This document shows positions 25,958 to 32,826 of a DNA stretch of 64,000 nucleotides, piece by piece. The notes beneath the pieces were generated by a model. That model did no database searches. It saw only the letters and a list, made by a program, of their open reading frames with translations, and was not told the DNA's origin. The position numbers and the translations under genes were made by a program. The stretch is from DASXKD01 sp963806145 (lineage in GTDB: Bacteria > Actinomycetota > Actinomycetes > Streptosporangiales > Streptosporangiaceae), in contig CAWDXD010000011.1 of NCBI GenBank assembly GCA_963806145.1, forward strand, positions 1 to 64,000. The letters are read 5' to 3'. Numbering within the stretch: the stretch's first letter is position 1; every line of letters starts with the position of its first letter.

Positions 25958-26421
25958 CCGGACCCCGATGACTCGCGGACCTTGCGGAGCAGGACCGTGA
26001 CCTTGTCGCCAGGGCCCACCCAGGCGTCGGCGCTGCCGGCCAGCGCGGAGAGCACAGTCCAGGCGAACGTGTCGCGCGACGGCGGGCGGGGCTGCAGGCT
26101 CAGCGTGGACACGGCGATGCTGATCCGGTCCGGCCCCAGCGTGAAATCACATTCGAGGTTCGCCCCTGGCGCCGCCTGGCCGAGCAGCATCCCGCATGCC
26201 TCGTCCACCGCAATGCGCAGGTCCTCGATCTCGTCCAGGGTGAAGTCCAGGCGGGCGGCCAGGCCCGCGGTCGCCGTGCGCAGCACCGACAGGTAGGCAC
26301 CCTCGGCAGGCATCTGGATCGTCACCTGGTCCTGGACCTGTTCGCGAGGCGGGAGATCGCCTTCAGCCAGCACGGCCGTCGGCGGGGCCACGGCCCCCCG
26401 TCCGCTCGTCTCTCCGGTCAC
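25954..26421 (-). CDS. Anti-sigma factor, RsbW/SpoIIAB-type ATPase
   Basis: A 155-residue GHKL-fold protein. After a variable head, the HATPase fold has LSVLRTATAGLAARLDFTLD and EIEDLRIAVDEACGMLLGQA, the N box in which this family usually reads DEA-xx-N; here the Asn position is occupied by Leu/Gly, a weakening also seen in some actinobacterial members. The strand TLGPDRISIAVS follows. It would bind and inhibit the sigma factor encoded next. The GTG at 26421 is chosen because GGAGAGGG lies five bases upstream; the open frame extends ten codons further. The coupling to the sigma gene is an ATGA-type overlap. Confidence 0.85.
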   Translation of the reverse strand: MTGETSGRGAVAPPTAVLAEGDLPPREQVQDQVTIQMPAEGAYLSVLRTATAGLAARLDFTLDEIEDLRIAVDEACGMLLGQAAPGANLECDFTLGPDRISIAVSTLSLQPRPPSRDTFAWTVLSALAGSADAWVGPGDKVTVLLRKVRESSGSG

Positions 26422-26591
26422 TTCTGCCCTCTCCACTTGCGGCGGCCGCACTTCGCGAAGTGATGGCCGCCGGCTCTTGCCTGCAACCTACCGCCCACAC
26501 CGGGTTCTCATGACGTATCGCCTCGCCCAATGCCTATGATGCCTGATCCGCCCCGTTGCCGCTGGCCAGCACCGATGCACCCGCCAGTACC

Positions 26592-26630
26592 AAGCAGGAG
26601 GCCGCGCGGTAACCCGCGCGGCCTCCTGCT
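26592..26630 (-). terminator. Strong hairpin downstream of sodN
   Basis: AGCAGGAGGCCGCGCGG, then a short loop, then CCGCGCGGCCTCCTGCT: a stem of about 17 base pairs, perfectly matched, 24 bases after the sodN stop. No T-run follows, as is common in high-GC actinobacteria. It could also protect the 3' end of the abundant sodN message. Confidence 0.85.
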
Positions 26631-26653
26631 GACGGTGCCGTGACCGGACCGGG

Positions 26654-27061
26654 TCAGCCCTGTTTCGTCTCCCAGAAGATCTTGCCGATCTCCTCGATCT
26701 TGGCGAGAAGCTCGTCGGCCTTGGCCACGTCGGCGCTGCCCTTGGTGCCGGTCGCGCCCGCGAGCTTGGTGGCCTCGTTGAACAGCGCGTGGAGCTGCGG
26801 GTACTTCGCGAAGTGCGGGGGCTTGAAGTAGTCGGTCCAGAGCACCCACAGGTGGTGCTTGACCAGCTCGGACCGCTGTTCCTTGATGATCAGTGCGCGG
26901 GTACGGAACGCGGGGTCGTCGTTGTCCTGGTACTTCTGGCAGATGGCCTTGACGGACTCGGCCTCGATACGTGCCTGCGCCGGGTCGTAGACGCCGCAGG
27001 GGAGGTCGCAGTGCGCGTAGGCAGTGGCCTTCGGTTCCAGGAGACGGGCGAGCAGCCTCAT
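26654..27061 (-). CDS. sodN: Nickel superoxide dismutase
   Basis: A 135-residue Ni-SOD precursor. The nickel hook is HCDLPCGVYDP (residues 17-27); His17 becomes the N-terminus when the 16-residue leader MRLLARLLEPKATAYA is removed. The rest matches the family: ARIEAESVKAI, IIKEQRSELVKHHLWVLWTD, YFKPPHFAKYPQLH and the end IFWETKQG. The mature form of about 119 residues makes a hexamer that removes superoxide in the cytoplasm. An additional cysteine occurs in AICQKYQ (near 40). GGGAG lies five bases before the ATG. The protease gene sodX starts 84 bases away on the other strand, so they share a control region. In Streptomyces, Nur represses iron SOD and nickel induces sodN. Confidence 0.97.
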   Translation of the reverse strand: MRLLARLLEPKATAYAHCDLPCGVYDPAQARIEAESVKAICQKYQDNDDPAFRTRALIIKEQRSELVKHHLWVLWTDYFKPPHFAKYPQLHALFNEATKLAGATGTKGSADVAKADELLAKIEEIGKIFWETKQG

Positions 27062-27096
27062 CGATCTCCCTCTCTCTGTCGGATCATGAGATACCG

Positions 27097-27107
27097 GTGT
27101 CCGACAC
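27097..27107. promoter_or_regulatory. Palindrome in the sodN/sodX divergent promoter region
   Basis: GTGTCCGACAC is a perfect inverted repeat (GTGTC-C-GACAC) in the middle of the 83-base gap between divergent sodN and sodX. It is placed where one regulator could control both genes. I do not recognise the regulator; it does not match a Nur box that I know. Confidence 0.35.
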
Positions 27108-27144
27108 TACCCGGCCGGGCCCGGCCCGACCTTGGAGGGGATGC

Positions 27145-27477
27145 ATGCGCTGGCCACTTTGGCGCGTCGCGGTGGCTGAGCGGTCCATGGAGCCAGCCCT
27201 GCACCCCGGCGACTGGCTTGTTGTCCGCAGAACGATCGCCCCGGGCCGGCCGTTGCGCGTCCGGCCGGGCCAGGTCGTGGTTGCCCGTCACCCGGGGCGC
27301 CCGGACCTGCTGATCGTCAAGCGCGCGGTGCGGCGAGAGCGTGGTGGCTGGTGGCTGGCGTCGGACAACCCGGCGGCGGGCGCCGTGGACAGCCGTGCGT
27401 TCGGGGTGGTGCTCCCGTCGTTGATCGAGGGCCGGGTGTTGTGGCGCTACCGTCGCGCCCGGGGCGGTCGTCCCTGA
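27145..27477 (+). CDS. sodX: Nickel-type superoxide dismutase maturation protease
   Basis: A 110-residue S24/S26-type peptidase. The catalytic Ser is in ERSMEPALHPGDWLVV (residue 14) and the general-base Lys in LIVKRAV (near 60); DNPAAGAVDSRAFG (near 75) is the usual signal-peptidase box. It lacks a membrane anchor and is short, as expected for SodX, which removes the Ni-SOD leader in the cytoplasm so that the hook can bind nickel. GGAGGGG lies four bases before the ATG at 27145, which decides the start inside a longer open frame. sodN is divergent, 83 bases away. Confidence 0.92.
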   Translation: MRWPLWRVAVAERSMEPALHPGDWLVVRRTIAPGRPLRVRPGQVVVARHPGRPDLLIVKRAVRRERGGWWLASDNPAAGAVDSRAFGVVLPSLIEGRVLWRYRRARGGRP

Positions 27478-27484
27478 AACGCCC

Positions 27485-27518
27485 GGAGGCCCCCTCCCGG
27501 GTCCGGGAAGGGGCCTCC
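27485..27518. terminator. Bidirectional hairpin between sodX and the APC permease gene
   Basis: GGAGGCCCCCTCCCGG, a short loop, then CCGGGAAGGGGCCTCC: a long GC stem with one irregularity, 8 bases after the sodX stop and 47 bases beyond the end of the convergent permease gene. It can serve both. Confidence 0.8.
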
Positions 27519-27564
27519 GCTCACGCTCGGGCCGGTCGCGCCGACCGCATGAGGGCTGGGCCGG

Positions 27565-29214
27565 TCAGTGGCCGACCGCGTCCGCAGGCCCGTGCTCTGC
27601 CTGCCGGTTGACGAGGTTCATCATTTCTTCCCTGGACAGCTTGGTGGCCATCGCCCAGAAGTAGATGACCAGGCTGAACGCGGCAACGATCACAATGTCC
27701 CACCAGAACGGGATGCGGTTGGTGTTGACGGGCGCCGCGACACCGCCGCCGGAGAACTGGCCCTGCCAGCTGATGATGCCCAGGCCGACCAGCCACACCG
27801 GCAGCCACACCGCCGACTTCCAGTCCAGCGGCGGCCGGTCTTTGTCGAACGCCATCGAGATGCCCATAAGCACGTACCCGATGATCAGCACGACGCCGAG
27901 CTTCCAGACCACCTCGAAGCCCGACCAGTAGATGAGCAGGTCGGCGACGACGAACGCGGCCGGGGCGAGCACCGAGGCGGCCGGCATGCGGTACGGCCGG
28001 TTCGCCTCGGGCACCTGCCCGCGGAAGGCGCCCAGGGACAGCGGCGCGCCCGCGTACATCAGCACGCTCGCACCGGTGATCAGGCCTACCAGCGAGTGCC
28101 AGCTCGGGAACGGCAGCAGGAAGAGCAGCCCGAACAGGAACGCGAAGATCAGCCCGACCCACGGAACGCCGCTGCCGGTGGTCCGGCCGAACCACTGCGG
28201 GGCGTACCGGTTTCTGGCCAGGCCGTAGCTGACCCGCGAGGTTCCGGTCACGTAGATGAGGCCGGTGCCGGACGGGGAGATGAACGCGTCGATCCGCAGG
28301 ATGGTCGCCAGCCAGCCGATCCCGGCCAGGGCCGCCACACCGGCGAACGGCCCGGCGATGATCAAGGGGTTGGTGATGTGCGTGAGCCCCTTGGGTATCT
28401 CGGCCGCAGGCATCGCGCCGATGAACGCGACCTGCAGCATGGTGTAGATGACGGTGCCGATCAGGACCGAGATGATGATCGCCCGCGGCAGGTTGCGCCC
28501 CGGGTCCTTGATCTCGCCGGCCAGCTGGTCGGCCTGCTCGAAGCCGGAGTAGGCGAAGATGATGCCGGCCAGCGGGAGCGCCGCGAACAAGCCATGGACC
28601 CCGCCCGGCATGAAGCCGTCCCCCCCGGAGGTGAAGTTGCCGCCGTGGAACTTGAACAGCAGCACGATGATGGTGAGGACCGGGACCGCGACCTTCCACC
28701 ACGTGATGGTGGCGTTGACTCTGGAGAACAGGCGTATCGCGAGGAAGTTGACCGCGGTGAAGACCGCCATCAGCACGACGGTCACCACCAAGCCGACCCC
28801 GGTGATCTTGCCCGTCGTCGCGTTGAAGAGGCTGGGCCAGTAATAGGAGGCGTACTGGATGAACGCGTAGCACTCGATCGGCGCGATCGTGACCGCCTGC
28901 ACGTACGAGAAGAAGCCGAACCCGATGCCGGCGACACTGCCGAACGCGAAGTGCGGGAACCTGGCCGTTCCTCCGGAGACCGGGTACATCGCACCGAGTT
29001 CGGCGTGGCAGAGGGCCAGCACGATGACCACGACTCCGGCGATGAGCCAGTCAATGACGGCGGCCCCGCCTACCAACAGCGCGGCGGTCAGCGGGGCGAA
29101 CAGCCAACCGGAGCCGATGATCGATGTCTCGGACGCCCACGTGGCGCCGATCAGCCCCATCTCTCGCTTGAGGCCGACGTCAGTCGGTCTGGTCTCGGTA
29201 GCAGCAACAGCCAT
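27565..29214 (-). CDS. APC-superfamily amino acid permease
   Basis: A 549-residue permease with about 12-14 hydrophobic segments. The first helix region GLIGATWASETSIIGSGWLF (near 20-40) and GAMYPVSGGTARFPHFAFG (near 95) are typical of the APC family (amino acid-polyamine-organocation). A glycine-rich periplasmic insert follows the fifth or sixth helix (GGNFTSGGDGFMPGG). The substrate is not evident. The C-terminus ends with a polar tail after ATKLSREEMMNLVNRQ. No operon partner is close: sodX converges on it and a CGNR-type regulator gene lies upstream on the same strand, 187 bases away. Confidence 0.87.
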   Translation of the reverse strand: MAVAATETRPTDVGLKREMGLIGATWASETSIIGSGWLFAPLTAALLVGGAAVIDWLIAGVVVIVLALCHAELGAMYPVSGGTARFPHFAFGSVAGIGFGFFSYVQAVTIAPIECYAFIQYASYYWPSLFNATTGKITGVGLVVTVVLMAVFTAVNFLAIRLFSRVNATITWWKVAVPVLTIIVLLFKFHGGNFTSGGDGFMPGGVHGLFAALPLAGIIFAYSGFEQADQLAGEIKDPGRNLPRAIIISVLIGTVIYTMLQVAFIGAMPAAEIPKGLTHITNPLIIAGPFAGVAALAGIGWLATILRIDAFISPSGTGLIYVTGTSRVSYGLARNRYAPQWFGRTTGSGVPWVGLIFAFLFGLLFLLPFPSWHSLVGLITGASVLMYAGAPLSLGAFRGQVPEANRPYRMPAASVLAPAAFVVADLLIYWSGFEVVWKLGVVLIIGYVLMGISMAFDKDRPPLDWKSAVWLPVWLVGLGIISWQGQFSGGGVAAPVNTNRIPFWWDIVIVAAFSLVIYFWAMATKLSREEMMNLVNRQAEHGPADAVGH

Positions 29215-29401
29215 GTCCGAACCTTCTTCCCGGGTCCGCTTTTCGTGGGCGGTATGCCCGTGCGTGAGTAGGGCTCATGGTAATGATCGTCAAGGACCAT
29301 GAGAAGCAGGCACATGGCTTCATTTCGGTAACGCGGCCAGTCCGGGCAAGCCGCCGACCTGCGCGCCGTCATTGACGGCGCGACCGCCGCGCTGGCCGGC
29401 C

Positions 29402-29968
29402 TCAACTCACCGCGATGGACGGCGGTCCCTGGCCGTTGCCCTGCCCGTGGGCCCGCAAGGCCCGCACTTTCGCCCTGGGCTTGCATCCGTCGGAGCAGTA
29501 GTGCTTTCCCGCGGACGTGCCGGTCCCGATAAAAGCCCGCCTGCAGCCTTCCGCCTCGCAAATCCCGAACCGGTCGGTGCCCGACACCGTGACCAGCCCG
29601 GCCAGCCCGGCAATGGCGCCCGCCGCATGCCGGTCGGCGGCCGATCCGCTCTCTACCAGGTGCATGTGCCACTGCTGGCTATCGTGGCTGATGAGTTCCT
29701 GGTGTATGGGGTGCCGGGTGAGCAGCGCGTTAAGCCGCCGGGCGACCTGGGCCGCATCGCCGCTGTCCGCAGCGGCGAAGATCAGCTGCAGTTCCTCACG
29801 GAGCAGCCTCAGCGCGTCGAGGTCGGACACGGTCACCCGTCCGGCCAGGTGCGGCCGGTCCGCCACGAGGGCCCGGTAGGACTCCACGGTCGCCAGCCCG
29901 TCGCCGCGCCCTTGATTGGTGCTGTTCACCAATCGCACGGCCAGGTCCGCGTAAGAGTTGAGATCCAC
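29402..29968 (-). CDS. CGNR zinc-finger (ABATE domain) regulator-like protein
   Basis: A 188-residue protein. The N-terminal ABATE-type part runs from VDLNSYADLAVRLVNS to about residue 125. The C-terminal zinc finger is ICEAEGCRRAFIGTGTSAGK (near 140) followed by HYCSDGCKPRAKVRALR, the CGNR family pattern Cx4-5C...CxxxC with GNR changed to KPR. These proteins are presumed transcription regulators. The GTG at 29968 follows AGGA by about four bases; the longer frame upstream is not conserved. It is divergent from the zinc-type dehydrogenase gene at 30124, so it may control it. Confidence 0.8.
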   Translation of the reverse strand: MDLNSYADLAVRLVNSTNQGRGDGLATVESYRALVADRPHLAGRVTVSDLDALRLLREELQLIFAAADSGDAAQVARRLNALLTRHPIHQELISHDSQQWHMHLVESGSAADRHAAGAIAGLAGLVTVSGTDRFGICEAEGCRRAFIGTGTSAGKHYCSDGCKPRAKVRALRAHGQGNGQGPPSIAVS

Positions 29969-30123
29969 TCCGGTCCTTTGGCTGCTGATCACGCGCAGGG
30001 GGAGGCTGGCAAGGGGAAGGGCATGCAAATGCTGCGGAGCACACTCCGAAATTGAGTATGGCACAGTCCGCCCGGGGCGGCCCGTGGTTCGCCGGGAAGC
30101 CGCGACCGTTATCGTTTCGGGCA

Positions 30124-31091
30124 TGTTTGCTGTCACCGCTGTCCGCGCCAGCCCCGAGGATCCGCTGGCCGCCCTGCACCTCGGTGATCATCCGGACCCG
30201 TCCCCGCCGGACGGCTGGGCGACCGTCACGGTCAAGGCCGCGTCCCTGAACCATCATGATGTATGGACCCTGCGCGGGGTCGGCATTTCCGCCGACCGGC
30301 TGCCGATCGTCCTCGGCTGCGACGCGGCAGGGGTCGACGAGGCCGGCCACGAGGTCATCGTGCACGCGGTGGTCGGGGAGGGAGCCGGCCATGGCGGCGA
30401 CGAGACCCTCGACCCGAGCAGGTCGCTGCTGTCGGAGCGCTACGACGGCACGTTCGCCGAGAAGGTCGCCGTGCCCCGGGGGAACCTGGTGCCAAAGCCG
30501 GCCAGCCTCTCCTTCGAGGAGGCCGCCTGCCTGCCCACGGCCTACCTCACCGCCTACCGGATGTTGTTCGCCAAGTCCGGCCTGGAGCCGGGTGCCACGG
30601 TGCTCGTGCAGGGGGCGGGCGGCGGCGTGGCCACGGCCCTGATCCTGCTTGGCCGGGCCGGAGGGTACCGGGTGTGGGTCACCAGCCGGAGTGAGGAGAA
30701 GCGCGCCCGGGCCCTGGAGCTGGGCGCCGACCAGGTGTTCGCCTCCGGCAGCCGGCTGCCGGAGCGGGTCGACGCGGTCATGGAGACCGTCGGCCAGGCG
30801 ACGTGGGCGCATTCGCTGCGGGCCCTGCGGCCGGGCGGCAGGATCGTCATCGCCGGGGCCACCAGCGGTGCGGCGCCGCCCGCCGAGCTGAACCGGGTCT
30901 TCTTCCTCCAGCTTTCTGTGGTCGGGTCCACCATGGGCAGCCGTGACCAGCTGGCCCGGCTGGCGACATTCCTCGAGCAGACCGGAGTGCGGCCGCGGAT
31001 CGACCGCAGCCTGCCGCTGGCGCAGGCCAGCGATGGGTTCGCCGCGATGATCTCCGGCAACCTCTTCGGCAAGGTCGTCTTCACCCGCTGA
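30124..31091 (+). CDS. Zinc-binding/quinone-oxidoreductase-type medium-chain dehydrogenase
   Basis: A 322-residue MDR-superfamily protein. The GroES-like half has VKAASLNHHDVWTLRGVG (near 38) and LGCDAAGVDEAG (near 60), and the Rossmann half has ATVLVQGAGGGVATALILLG (near 158) and EKRARALELGADQV. The structural zinc Cys cluster is absent, and SLNHHDVW replaces the catalytic CGTD pattern, so it belongs to the quinone-oxidoreductase-like, non-zinc group despite the usual family name. NADP(H) use is likely. The substrate is unknown. It starts at ATG 30124 and is divergent from the CGNR regulator gene. Confidence 0.85.
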
Positions 31092-31140
31092 CCAGCAACC
31101 GCCACCCGGCCCGGGCACGTCGGGTTCCGCGCCTGCTGCT

Positions 31141-31197
31141 GTCGTGATCATGAGATTGGTGTTGCTGGAGGCGCACTGAAGTCATGATCACCACGAC
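31141..31197. repeat. Inverted repeat between the dehydrogenase and PadR genes
   Basis: GTCGTGATCATGA (31141-31153) and TCATGATCACCACGAC (31182-31197) are complementary arms with one extra CAC-type insertion, around a 28-base loop. It is AT-richer than the flanks and looks like a mobile palindromic (REP- or MITE-like) element, or else a terminator for the convergent genes. Confidence 0.55.
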
Positions 31198-31270
31198 GTC
31201 ACAGGGCTGTGCGCGGCCGTAGGCGCGGGCAGCAGGCGACCGTGGCCGCTGGGTCAGCCGGTCAGACGCA

Positions 31271-32386
31271 TTAGCCGGCCGGCGGGGCGCTGTCTTCCGG
31301 ATCGCCGGGCGGGGTCTTGCCCTTGAACACCTCGGCCTTGATCCGGTCGATCGTCTCATCCAGGATTCCCCGCAGGTCGCGCAGTGCGTCCTCGCTGACC
31401 GCCTGGGCATGCCAGGCCGCGGAGCGCAGTTCCCGGCTGAACTGCTTGGCCAGTCGTTCCAGGTCACGGTAGGCGTCCGGGTCGGGCCAGCCGTGCTGCC
31501 CGGCCGCGCCTGGCCAGCCGCCCCAGCCGGTCCAGCCGGCCCACTCGCCCCACTCCCGCTCACCCCCGCGTCGGCCGGACCGGTCGTGGGCTTCCTCATC
31601 CCAGTCCCGGCCTGGGCGGTCCCGGTCGTGCGGGGCACCGAAACCGCCAGGCCCCTCGTCGCGCGGCACGTCTTCCGGGGCCGGCCGCCCTGCTTCCGCG
31701 GCGCGTTGCGCCTCTTGCGTGGCCTGTTCCGCGTCCGTCCTGGCTCGCGCCGCCCGGTCCATGGCCTGCCCCGCGTCGTGCCGCGCCTGCTCCGTGTCGT
31801 GCCGCGCCTGCCCCGCGTCGTGCCGCGCCTGCTCCGTCTCGTGCCGCGCCTGCTGCGCGGCCGTCCTGGCCGCTGCCTGCTCTTTGGCCCCGGCTTCCCG
31901 CGCCCGCGCCGCCCCGGCCCGGGCCCGGGCCTCGTCGGTACTGGCGTGCCGCGCATCCCCGCCGGGGTCGGCGCCGCCCGGGGCCTGGTGCGCCCTGGCG
32001 TGGAACTCCCGCGTCGCCCAGGACAGTTCCTCGCGCATGGTCCGCACGGTGTCCCTGACATCCTCGGTGACCTCGCGCGCGATGTCGCGGACGGAGGCCG
32101 TGATCTCTTCTTCAAGCTCGGCGAGGTCGTCGAGGCGGGTCCGCAGTTCCTCGCGGCCCCTGTCGGTGATGCGGTAGACCTTCCTGCCGTCGGCCTCATC
32201 GTGGGTTACCAGGCCTTCTTCCTCGAGCCTGGCCAGCCGTGGATAGATCGTCCCGGGGGAGGGTGCATAGATGCCCATGAAACGATCTTGAAGGAGCCTG
32301 ATGACCTCGTAGCCGTGCCGCGGTGCCTCGTCCAGCAACTTGAGCAGGTAGAGGCGCAGCCTGCCGTGGCGGAACACTGGGCTCAT
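31271..32386 (-). CDS. PadR-family regulator with long repetitive C-terminal region
   Basis: A 371-residue protein. The first 90 residues form a PadR winged helix: MSPVFRHGRLRLYLLKLLDE, then HGYEVIRLLQDRFMGIYAPS, GTIYPRLARLEEEGLV and GRKVYRITDRG. An alpha-helical middle follows, then near residues 175-215 a tandem heptad-like repeat built on Q-A-R-H-(D/E)-(T/A)-(E/G). The next part is Gly/Trp-rich (EWAGWTGWGGW), and the last 80 residues are amphipathic. PadR proteins are usually 110-190 residues, so the tail is extraordinary. It probably forms a coiled coil for oligomerisation or a partner. The target gene is not evident; the gene may repress itself. Confidence 0.85.
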   Translation of the reverse strand: MSPVFRHGRLRLYLLKLLDEAPRHGYEVIRLLQDRFMGIYAPSPGTIYPRLARLEEEGLVTHDEADGRKVYRITDRGREELRTRLDDLAELEEEITASVRDIAREVTEDVRDTVRTMREELSWATREFHARAHQAPGGADPGGDARHASTDEARARAGAARAREAGAKEQAAARTAAQQARHETEQARHDAGQARHDTEQARHDAGQAMDRAARARTDAEQATQEAQRAAEAGRPAPEDVPRDEGPGGFGAPHDRDRPGRDWDEEAHDRSGRRGGEREWGEWAGWTGWGGWPGAAGQHGWPDPDAYRDLERLAKQFSRELRSAAWHAQAVSEDALRDLRGILDETIDRIKAEVFKGKTPPGDPEDSAPPAG

Positions 32387-32649
32387 GGCCGTACCCTCTC
32401 CGCGCCGCCGGGCGGTGCGGCCGCGCTAGCTGAGCGGCCGTATGCCCGGGTCAAGGTGCTCGGACCAAGGTCCGGAACCAAGCTGCTCGGATCCAAAGTG
32501 CTCGGAACCAAAAGTGCTTCTTCGTTCGGGCGAACCTTGGTGCCTAACACGATATATCGCGTTGCTGGAAAGTCAAGATGCATCGCGAGTGGGCGACGCA
32601 GCGCGCACTCCCGGTGTGCCTACCATGCCCCGGGCGGGGCGGTTGCGGG

Positions 32650-32823
32650 TCAGTCTTCGTCGTCGAGCCGGGCGAGCCAGGTCGCGAGCCGGTCGACCGC
32701 CACCTCGAACTCGGGCGCGGTATCGACGAACTCCCTCAGCCGCTCGGTGAGCCAGCCCACGCTGATCTCCTCACTGCCCCGCCGCTCGGCAAGTTCCTCG
32801 ATACCCCGGTCGGTGAAGTACAC
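32650..32823 (-). CDS. Small conserved DUF6104-like protein downstream of kgd
   Basis: A 57-residue protein that starts at GTG, three bases after the kgd stop. It reads VYFTDRGIEELAERRG at the N-terminus, then EISVGWLTERLREFVD, and ends TWLARLDDED. The pattern, an N-terminal YFTDRGIEEL and C-terminal ATWLARLDDED, matches, from memory, small actinobacterial proteins catalogued as DUF6104 and encoded just after kgd. It is strongly acidic and helical. The function is unknown; co-translation with Kgd suggests a link to 2-oxoglutarate metabolism. Confidence 0.8.
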   Translation of the reverse strand: MYFTDRGIEELAERRGSEEISVGWLTERLREFVDTAPEFEVAVDRLATWLARLDDED

Positions 32824-32826
32824 GCG

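Noticed and set aside
25945..26421. The anti-sigma and sigma genes both begin with a Val-Thr-Gly-Glu-Thr coding start, suggesting a duplication
   Set aside because: The match is only five residues and adjoins overlapping starts with similar ribosome sites; chance is enough.
29332..29410. A plus-strand stretch reading QSGQAADLRAVIDGATAALA near the end of the CGNR gene
   Set aside because: It has coding-like codon use and might be another gene remnant, but it is too short, without a start, and partly overlaps a real gene, so I cannot assign it.
31765..31860. Short tandem repeats that could be read as a CRISPR-like or satellite array
   Set aside because: They are codon-phased repeats inside the PadR gene encoding a heptad pattern; there are no spacers.
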